Shown here one piece after another: positions 5,572 to 10,798 of a DNA stretch of 10,798 nt; position 1 is the stretch's first letter; the number at the start of each line of letters is the position of its first letter. The position numbers and the translations under genes are program-made. Origin of the DNA: an uncultured Eubacteriales bacterium (GTDB taxonomy: Bacteria; Bacillota; Clostridia; Lachnospirales; CAG-274); the NCBI GenBank assembly GCA_902495025.1, contig CABUWB010000039.1, positions 1 to 10,798 on the forward strand, read 5' to 3'. Below the pieces are notes generated by a model, which did not search any database, was not told the origin of the DNA, and saw nothing but the letters and a program-made list of their open reading frames with translations.

Positions 5572-7022
5572 TTGCAATATACGCAAGACAATCAATTGAC
5601 AAGAAGGACAGTATTTCCATTGACACCCAGGTGGAGTTTTGTAAAAATGAAATAAAAAATACCGATGAGGTTAAGGTTTATAAAGACCGAGGTTATTCGG
5701 GCAAAAATATAAAGCGCCCTGCGTTTGCTGATCTTATGCAGGACGTTAAAAGTAGACGTATCAGTAAGATTGTAGTGTACAGACTTGACCGTTTCAGCCG
5801 CTCCATTGCGGATTTTGGCGCAGTATGGCAGGTACTGGAAAAGCATAAGGTCGAGTTTGTGTCGGTAAACGAAAAGTTTGATACATCTACACCTATTGGA
5901 GTGGCAATGCTCAATATCATTATGGTTTTTGCACAGCTTGAAAGGCAGACCATAGCCGAAAGAGTACGGGATAATTACTACGCAAGGGCGAAAACTGGCA
6001 GCTGGGTTGGAGGACCTGCTCCGTATGGCTTCAGACTTGATAAGGTGAGTGTAAATGGCAAGCGTATGTCAAGGCTGTTCTGTACAGATGAGATTGAAAC
6101 CGTAAAGCGGATTTACAGAGATTATGCTGCCGATAATACTAGCCTTAGCGATATTGCAAAGTCACTGACAGCGGAGGGTATTCCCTGTGCAGGCAAAAAG
6201 GGCTGGGACAGCGTGGCAGTGTCAAGAATATTACATAACCCCATATATGCAAGGTGTAATTTGCAGATTTATCTGTACTTTGAGCGCAAAGGCGTGAAAA
6301 TTCTGAATCCTGTATCGGAGTTTGACGGCAAAAAGGCAGCTATGCTTGTTGGTAAGCGTGACAGAGGTAAGGGCAGATATAATGGTACCGATGAACAGCA
6401 GCTCTCTCTTGCCATGCATACAGGTGTTATTGATGCTCAGCTCTGGCTTGATTGTCAGGATAAGCTTGATAGGAATAGTCAGATTAAAAACTCGGGCGCA
6501 GGTAAGCATAGCTGGCTGACAGGTCTTATTAAATGTGGCTGCTGCGGATACGGAATAAGGGTGGTTGCTAATAACGGCAGACGTTACCTTGTTTGCAGTG
6601 GTAAAACTAACTACCATGTCTGCAATAAAAGCTATGCAGGGATCGACCTTGCGGAGATTGAAAACGAGGTCTTTGAGGAGATGAAACGGATGTTTGCAAA
6701 TAATGCCGTCGAAATCTCGGGAGATAATAAGGTGAACATTAATGAAATTCTGGAGATTGATAAAAAAATCGATAGACTGGTAGCAGCTATCGGCGAGGGA
6801 ACGGCAATCAGCATAAAGTATATTAATAGGGAGCTTGAACGGCTTGAAAAGGAGAAAAGCAAGCTGATGAACAGAGGCGCAAAAGAAAAAAATATCCCTA
6901 AAACAATCTACCGCTTTGACCCTGATAAGCTGACTATGGACGAAAAAAGACAGCTGGCTGGTGAGCTGATTGAACGTATCGAGATTAATGATAATGACGC
7001 AACTATAATATGGAAGATTTAA
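5568..7022 (+). CDS. Large serine recombinase (integrase/transposase, TnpX-like)
   Basis: A 484-residue site-specific recombinase that cuts DNA with a serine. The N-terminal resolvase domain (1-145) has YARQS with nucleophile Ser9, KDSISIDTQ, YRLDRFSRS (71-79) and the E-helix AQLERQTIAERV. The Recombinase domain follows (about 150-300; PAPYGF, then GWDSVAVSRILHNPIYA). The zinc ribbon uses C323, C326, C343 and C352. A coiled-coil-prone segment (395-437) ends the DNA-binding part, as in serine integrases. The YARQS...KDSISI style is that of TnpX-like recombinases of clostridial elements. Length is within the family range and all key residues are present, so it is probably active. It starts inside the stop of the 46-residue gene (ATGA) and is closed by a terminator at 7025. 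It is the best candidate for moving the element. Confidence 0.96.
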   Translation: MIAIYARQSIDKKDSISIDTQVEFCKNEIKNTDEVKVYKDRGYSGKNIKRPAFADLMQDVKSRRISKIVVYRLDRFSRSIADFGAVWQVLEKHKVEFVSVNEKFDTSTPIGVAMLNIIMVFAQLERQTIAERVRDNYYARAKTGSWVGGPAPYGFRLDKVSVNGKRMSRLFCTDEIETVKRIYRDYAADNTSLSDIAKSLTAEGIPCAGKKGWDSVAVSRILHNPIYARCNLQIYLYFERKGVKILNPVSEFDGKKAAMLVGKRDRGKGRYNGTDEQQLSLAMHTGVIDAQLWLDCQDKLDRNSQIKNSGAGKHSWLTGLIKCGCCGYGIRVVANNGRRYLVCSGKTNYHVCNKSYAGIDLAEIENEVFEEMKRMFANNAVEISGDNKVNINEILEIDKKIDRLVAAIGEGTAISIKYINRELERLEKEKSKLMNRGAKEKNIPKTIYRFDPDKLTMDEKRQLAGELIERIEINDNDATIIWKI

Positions 7023-7024
7023 TG

Positions 7025-7059
7025 GAGCTTTTGCTTGTGCGGCGAGAGCTCTTTTTTTT
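7025..7059 (+). terminator. Rho-independent terminator after the large recombinase
   Basis: A 10-bp stem with two G-T pairs (7025-7034 with 7042-7051), 7-nt loop and a run of eight T at 7052-7059, directly after the recombinase stop codon. It isolates the dyad and the resolvase gene from read-through. Confidence 0.85.
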
Positions 7060-7067
7060 ATTAAATG

Positions 7068-7133
7068 TGTCCCATTAGAGTATATCTACATTTTGGAACG
7101 TGCCAAAAACGGAAAAATATCTCTAATGGGACT
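7068..7133. repeat. 66-bp nested dyad with 12-bp arms, candidate recombinase site/operator
   Basis: Outer arms GTCCCATTAGAG (7069-7080) and CTCTAATGGGAC (7121-7132) are a perfect 12-bp inverted repeat 40 bases apart. A second inverted repeat TTTTGG (7091-7096) / CCAAAA (7103-7108) is almost centred inside. Arms starting TGTCCCATTA, and CGTTCCAAAA on the minus strand from 7100, recall resolvase half-sites of the Tn3 type (TGTC... and CGTTC...). The right arm touches the -35 of the resolvase promoter. It could be a res-like site, an operator, an attachment site of the large recombinase, or a tiny MITE; no target duplication is evident at its edges. Confidence 0.7.
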
Positions 7134-7161
7134 TGATTTTCCTTTCTCAATATGGTATACC
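7133..7161 (+). promoter_or_regulatory. Promoter of the small resolvase gene
   Basis: TTGATT (7133-7138), 17 bases, TATACC (7156-7161), with TGG before the -10 giving an extended -10. It begins exactly where the right arm of the dyad ends, so protein bound to the dyad would compete with RNA polymerase. Confidence 0.55.
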
Positions 7162-7194
7162 CCAGTGAAACAATGATAAGGAAGTGATTATGAA

Positions 7195-7746
7195 ATGAAA
7201 ATAGGATATATACGTGTAAGTGCTGAAGGACAAAATACTATAAGACAGGAGGTTATTATGAGTGAGCTGGGTGTCGAGGAGGTTTATATCGATAAGGCGA
7301 GCGGTAAAAATACCGATAGACCTAAGCTCAAGGAAATGCTTAACTTTGTGCGGCGAGGTGATGTGGTTGTTGTGGAGAGTATTTCAAGATTTGCAAGAAA
7401 CACAAGGGATTTGCTTGAACTGATTGAAATACTGAATGAAAAGGAGGTTGCGTTTGTATCCAAAAAGGAAGCTATCGATACCAATACACCAACGGGTAAG
7501 TTTATGCTGACGGTTTTCGGCGCCGTTGCTGAGCTGGAAAGGGAGTATATACTTCAAAGACAACGGGAGGGTATTGCCGTTGCTAAAAAACAGGGTAAAT
7601 ATAAAGGAAGAAAACCGATTGATTGCAGCGAGTTTAAAGGTATATTTGCTAAATATAAAGCAGGTGAAATAACAGCTAAGGAGGCTATGCGTCTGACAGG
7701 GCTGAGTAAGAGTACATTTTATAGGAAGGTGAAGGGGACAAAATAG
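7195..7746 (+). CDS. Small serine recombinase (resolvase/invertase family)
   Basis: A 183-residue resolvase-type recombinase, the normal length. The catalytic domain has YIRVSAEGQ with nucleophile Ser9, then ESISRFARNTRDLL (61-74) with the conserved Arg65 and Arg68, TPTGKFMLTVFGAVAELERE (98-117) and the E-helix. GRKP (138-141) leads into the C-terminal helix-turn-helix (about 149-180; ITAKEAMRLTGLSKSTFYRKV). All expected active-site residues are present. Its usual jobs are resolving dimers or cointegrates, or inverting a segment. AAGGA at 7178-7182 lies 12 bases before ATG 7195 but only 7 before ATG 7190, which opens a two-codon frame (ATG AAA TGA) ending over the real start. It has its own promoter beside the dyad. 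It differs in class from the large recombinase, so the two are not duplicates. Confidence 0.95.
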   Translation: MKIGYIRVSAEGQNTIRQEVIMSELGVEEVYIDKASGKNTDRPKLKEMLNFVRRGDVVVVESISRFARNTRDLLELIEILNEKEVAFVSKKEAIDTNTPTGKFMLTVFGAVAELEREYILQRQREGIAVAKKQGKYKGRKPIDCSEFKGIFAKYKAGEITAKEAMRLTGLSKSTFYRKVKGTK

Positions 7747-7765
7747 GCTTGTGCCTGTTTTGTCC
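7736..7765 (+). terminator. Hairpin over the resolvase stop codon (weak terminator)
   Basis: A 13-bp stem with one G-T pair (7736-7748 with 7753-7765) and loop TTGT. The TAG stop at 7744-7746 is inside the stem. No T run follows, so it is not a classic terminator; it may stabilise the mRNA end or terminate weakly. Confidence 0.5.
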
Positions 7766-8302
7766 TCGCTGGCTTGAATTTTGTGTAAAAAGTTAAATGG
7801 ATTGGTGATGTTTTGTGTTGAAAAATAATTTTTTGTTAAATTTGCATTAAAAAAATACTGTTTAGGTGCTATTTTTGGATTGTCGGTTGTTGGTTTTTGT
7901 TTGACTTTGTATTGGATATGTGGTAAAATAAACGGTAAGATTGAAAGAATGTCTAAATTAATGATATTAATTGAAATATAGTTGATTAAGGCTTTGTGAA
8001 ATGTATTGGAAGTACAATATATTGTGCAAAGGTTTAGTTTGTGAATATTTGGCTTAAGAAACTCTTTTAATTGGTTAATTAATGCTTGCTTGAAATTTTC
8101 AGTGTTGTTTTGGCGGTCAAAGAAATGGTGTAGTTATTATCTTAATTTGGGTTAGAAAAGACTTTTGATGTTTCTGCATTATGAATATTACATTAATGAC
8201 AACATCATTCGACATGAAAATGCCATCTTGGATGATAACCACAGCGATTAAACATAAAAAAACGCATTCCCGATTTTGCCGGGACAGATGAGGAGAAATA
8301 TC
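7766..8302 (+). promoter_or_regulatory. Gene-free region: long leader of the polysaccharide operon
   Basis: No coding frame with a ribosome site is seen in this stretch. It holds one good promoter (7901-7929) and then about 370 nt of likely untranslated leader. Visible in the leader are a 12-bp palindrome ACAATATATTGT (8014-8025), TTTGTGAA twice (7993-8000 and 8038-8045), and a short TCCCG/CGGGA hairpin (8268-8284) just before the ribosome site GAGGAG (8290-8295). Long leaders are common before Firmicutes polysaccharide operons, where antitermination (for example by LoaP, a NusG paralogue) can act; no LoaP gene or recognised LoaP element is seen here. Confidence 0.5.
7901..7929 (+). promoter_or_regulatory. 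Sigma-A promoter of the polysaccharide operon
   Basis: TTGACT (7901-7906), 17 bases, TAAAAT (7924-7929), each one mismatch from consensus, with TGG before the -10 as an extended -10. It is the best plus-strand promoter in the window. Transcription should start near 7936, far upstream of the first gene at 8303. Confidence 0.75.
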
Positions 8303-9547
8303 ATGAAAAATTATACGATTGCAGTTGCGGGTACGGGCTATGTGGGGTTGTCTATTGCTACACTGCTGTCCCAGCATCATAAAGTATACGCTGTTGATAT
8401 TATTCCGGAGAAGGTTGAACTCATCAATAACCGCAAATCTCCGATTCAGGATGAGTATATCGAAAAGTATCTGACTGAGAAGGAGCTGGATTTGACCGCA
8501 ACGCTGGACGCTAAACTCGCCTACAGCAATGCGGACTTTGTTGTTATTGCGGCCCCGACCAACTACGACAGCCAGAAGAACTTTTTCGACACTTCTGCGG
8601 TTGAGACTGTAATCAAGCTGGTTATGGAGTATAACCCAAATGCGATTATGGTTATCAAGTCCACCATTCCGGTTGGCTATACAAAGAGCATCCGTGAGAA
8701 AACTGGCAGTAAAAACATCATTTTCAGCCCGGAATTCCTGCGGGAGTCTAAGGCTTTATATGACAACTTGTATCCCAGCAGAATTATCGTGGGTACAGAT
8801 ATGGAAGATGGGCGTTTAGTGGAGGCTGCACACGAGTTCGCTGCACTCCTACAGGAAGGTGCAATAAAGGAAAACATAGACACGCTGTTTATGGGCTTCA
8901 CTGAGGCAGAAGCTGTAAAGCTGTTCGCCAATACTTATCTGGCACTGCGCGTGTCTTATTTCAATGAGCTTGATACTTACGCTGAGATGAAGGGATTGAA
9001 TACCCAGCATATTATCGATGGTGTGTGCCTCGATCCGCGCATCGGCACTCACTACAACAATCCGTCGTTCGGTTATGGCGGCTACTGCCTACCAAAAGAT
9101 ACTAAGCAGCTTCTGGCTAACTATGAAGATGTGCCGGAAAATCTGATAGAGGCGATTGTCGAAAGCAATAGGACGAGAAAAGACTTCATTGCAGACCGCG
9201 TGCTGAAAATGGCGGGGTACTACGGATATGAGGAAGATAACCAGTACAGCAAGAGCAAAGAGAAACACACAGTGGGTGTGTACCGCCTGACCATGAAGAG
9301 CAATAGCGATAACTTCCGCCAGAGTAGCATCCAGGGTGTCATGAAGCGGATTAAGGCCAAGGGAGCAATGGTGGTTATCTATGAGCCGACATTGGAGGAT
9401 GGAAGTACTTTCTTTGGAAGTTTGGTGGTTAATGACCTGGATAAGTTTAAGCAGATGAGTAACGCTATCATCGCAAATCGGTATGATAGCTGCTTGGACG
9501 ATGTGAAAGATAAGGTTTATACACGTGACATTTTCCAGCGCGACTGA
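8303..9547 (+). CDS. ugd: UDP-glucose 6-dehydrogenase
   Basis: A 414-residue enzyme of the UDP-glucose/GDP-mannose dehydrogenase family, which oxidises UDP-glucose to UDP-glucuronate with two NAD+, in the cytoplasm, for capsule or exopolysaccharide synthesis. The NAD-binding Rossmann loop GTGYVG is at 10-15, with the acidic end of strand 2 in VDIIPEKV (31-38). Further hallmarks are STIPVGYT (120-127), FSPEFLRE (141-148) and EAVKLFANTYLALRVSYFNE (203-222). The catalytic cysteine is C262 in GYGGYCLPKDT. ATG 8303 has GAGGAG at 8290-8295; a TTG at 8276 lies in a hairpin. The substrate could be another UDP-sugar or GDP-mannose, but the start (IAVAGTGYVGLSIA) looks closest to the short Ugd class. 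The gene is less AT-rich than the element and leads an operon with the next gene 38 bases on. Confidence 0.93.
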   Translation: MKNYTIAVAGTGYVGLSIATLLSQHHKVYAVDIIPEKVELINNRKSPIQDEYIEKYLTEKELDLTATLDAKLAYSNADFVVIAAPTNYDSQKNFFDTSAVETVIKLVMEYNPNAIMVIKSTIPVGYTKSIREKTGSKNIIFSPEFLRESKALYDNLYPSRIIVGTDMEDGRLVEAAHEFAALLQEGAIKENIDTLFMGFTEAEAVKLFANTYLALRVSYFNELDTYAEMKGLNTQHIIDGVCLDPRIGTHYNNPSFGYGGYCLPKDTKQLLANYEDVPENLIEAIVESNRTRKDFIADRVLKMAGYYGYEEDNQYSKSKEKHTVGVYRLTMKSNSDNFRQSSIQGVMKRIKAKGAMVVIYEPTLEDGSTFFGSLVVNDLDKFKQMSNAIIANRYDSCLDDVKDKVYTRDIFQRD

Positions 9548-9585
9548 TCGAAAGAATGAAAAACACAGAGGAAGGAGATGCAGAG

Positions 9586-10798
9586 ATGGAAAAAAAGAAG
9601 ATGCTCATTTATGCGCATTATTATATACCGGATACTGCATCAACTGGTCAGATTCTCCGTGAACTCGCGGAAGGAATGCTGGACAAGTTTGATATTACCG
9701 TGATCTGTGTGGTTCCATCTTATCTCGGAACCATTGAGGATAAATATAAAACTCAAAAATACTACGAAGAAAACATCAACGGAGTAAAGGTGCTTCGCAT
9801 CCGAGTACCGGAATTCAGTAAAACCAATAAGAAGAGCCGTATCAAGAACATTGTATCTTATTTCTTTGGAGCGATGGCGGTGACTTTTAAGGTTGGGAAG
9901 ATGGATTATGTTTTTTCCATTTCGCAGCCACCCATATTGGGCGGCTTGCTTGGTGTATGGGGAAAATGGGTAAAACACGCCAAGTACATCTACAATATCC
10001 AGGACTTTAACCCGGAGCAGGTTCTTGCGGTCGGATATAGCAAAAGTAAGCTCATTACTGATGTGATGATGTGGTTTGATAAGTTCAGCTGTAAGAGTAG
10101 TAATCTCATTATCACAGTTGGCCGCGATCTGGTGGAGACTGTTGAGAAACGTTTTGCGGGCAGGAAAGTGCCTAAGACGGTCATGATCAATAACTGGATC
10201 GACGAAAAGGAAATCTATCCTCTTGATGATGACAATGAAAAGGTGTTGGAGTTCAAGAAGAAGTATGGCTTGGATGGCAAATTCGTCATCATGTACTCCG
10301 GCAATATTGGTTTGTACTATGACTTGGAAAAGCTTATCAAAGTTATGAAGCAGTTCCGCAAGGGTTACACGCTGACCGGCGTGTACGAAGAAGGCCCAAA
10401 GACCAAAGATTGGCGAGAGGTAGTATTTGCATTTGTAGGCGCTGGTTCTGTGCTAGATAAACTGGTTCTGTACAGCAAAAAGCATCATTTTGAAAATATC
10501 GTTTTCATTCCATACCAAGACAAAGCGGATCTTATCTACAGCCTGAACGCCGGTGACGTCCACTGGTGTGTGAATGCTAAGGGCATCAAAGGTGTTTCTT
10601 GCCCGTCCAAAGCATATGGCATTATGGCAGCTGGGAAAGCGATTATCGGTGTTCTGGAAAGCGAAACTGAGGTCAGAGGACTGATCGAGGAGTGCAACTG
10701 CGGAAAGTGCTGTGAGCCGGGGGATTATGTGGAAGTGGCGGATATCATCCGCTGGTACATAGAGAACGCCGATAATGCTGAAGTGAAGCAGATGGGGA
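9586..10798 (+). CDS. Glycosyltransferase family 4 protein (WbuB-like), 3' end outside window
   Basis: An open frame of 404 residues with no stop before the right edge, so the gene is cut. ATG 9586 has AAGGAG at 9572-9577, 8 bases before. It is a GT-B, retaining GT4 enzyme that transfers a sugar from a nucleotide donor onto a lipid-linked or growing polysaccharide at the cytoplasmic face. The N-terminal domain opens with YYIPDTASTGQILRELAEGM (12-31), the acceptor-side motif of WbuB-like enzymes, with FSISQPPILGG (110-120) and YNIQDFNPEQV (136-146). The C-terminal domain starts VIMYSGNIGLYYDLEKLI (234-251) and has the donor-binding SCPSKAYGIMAAGKAII (338-354). Residues about 262-281 look like an extra stretch before FAFVGAG. 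It follows ugd closely in one operon; the exact sugar cannot be told. Confidence 0.92.
   Translation, partial: MEKKKMLIYAHYYIPDTASTGQILRELAEGMLDKFDITVICVVPSYLGTIEDKYKTQKYYEENINGVKVLRIRVPEFSKTNKKSRIKNIVSYFFGAMAVTFKVGKMDYVFSISQPPILGGLLGVWGKWVKHAKYIYNIQDFNPEQVLAVGYSKSKLITDVMMWFDKFSCKSSNLIITVGRDLVETVEKRFAGRKVPKTVMINNWIDEKEIYPLDDDNEKVLEFKKKYGLDGKFVIMYSGNIGLYYDLEKLIKVMKQFRKGYTLTGVYEEGPKTKDWREVVFAFVGAGSVLDKLVLYSKKHHFENIVFIPYQDKADLIYSLNAGDVHWCVNAKGIKGVSCPSKAYGIMAAGKAIIGVLESETEVRGLIEECNCGKCCEPGDYVEVADIIRWYIENADNAEVKQMG

Larger units (their letters stand above)
534..7765. mobile_element. Probable integrated mobile element (approximate limits)
   Basis: Between a chromosomal-looking ATPase gene and a polysaccharide operon lie an excisionase-type protein, Fic, a helicase-like orphan, a Rep-like protein, a large serine recombinase and a small resolvase. 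This set is typical of small integrative or satellite elements of Firmicutes. No relaxase, coupling protein, capsid or portal gene is seen, so it would depend on others for transfer. The limits given are the outermost element-like features, not measured att sites. The element may instead extend beyond the window or consist of two adjacent remnants. Confidence 0.5.

Noticed and set aside
6231..6862. Antisense frames inside the large recombinase
   Set aside because: They mirror conserved recombinase and zinc-ribbon codons; no initiation signals.
338..8275. attL/attR direct repeats of the element
   Set aside because: Only short AT-rich words such as TTAAAAAAA are shared between the two flanks; these are not convincing att cores.
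8677..9052. Antisense frames inside ugd
   Set aside because: Shadows of a clear enzyme gene; no ribosome sites.
9640..10190. Antisense frames inside the glycosyltransferase
   Set aside because: The plus strand is open throughout as a complete GT4 sequence; the minus frames are by-products.

Overview
The window looks like an AT-rich genome of a gut-type Clostridia (Firmicutes; Ruminococcaceae/Oscillospiraceae or Lachnospiraceae are my best guess). The reasons are strong AGGAGG-type ribosome binding sites, sigma-A-like promoters, a TnpX-like large serine recombinase and a Firmicutes-style polysaccharide locus. I cannot name the species from sequence alone.

Layout. (1) Positions 2-337 hold the C-terminal end of a DUF4143-type ATPase cut by the window edge. 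(2) Positions 338-706 have no gene, but 534-688 is a train of six back-to-back hairpins. (3) Positions 707-7746 carry what looks like a small integrated mobile element. It has an excisionase-type helix-turn-helix protein (+), a class III Fic AMP-transferase (-), a 617-residue orphan resembling a decayed DUF927/D5-type helicase (-), a repeat-rich divergent control region, a probable rolling-circle-type replication initiator (+), a 46-residue small protein (+) overlapping a large serine recombinase (+), and a small resolvase-type serine recombinase (+). A 66-bp dyad sits between the two recombinase genes. (4) Positions 7747-8302 have no gene but contain a good sigma-A promoter (7901-7929) followed by a leader of about 370 nt. 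(5) Positions 8303-10798 are the start of a polysaccharide (capsule/EPS) operon: UDP-glucose 6-dehydrogenase, then a GT4 glycosyltransferase that runs off the window.

How the parts may work together. The large serine recombinase probably integrates and excises the element, with the Xis-like protein a candidate directionality factor. The Rep-like protein and the DUF927-like protein are read divergently from one repeat-rich region that could be an origin. The small resolvase is next to a dyad whose half-sites recall resolvase sites and which touches its own promoter, suggesting a recombination site, an autoregulatory operator or both. Fic is probably cargo. The polysaccharide genes are less AT-rich than the element and form a separate unit.

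Most notable for follow-up: the hairpin train at 534-688, the dyad at 7068-7133, the degenerate helicase-like orphan, the divergent repeat region at 3652-4040, and the 46-residue protein coupled to the integrase. Element boundaries (attL/attR) could not be defined by eye.
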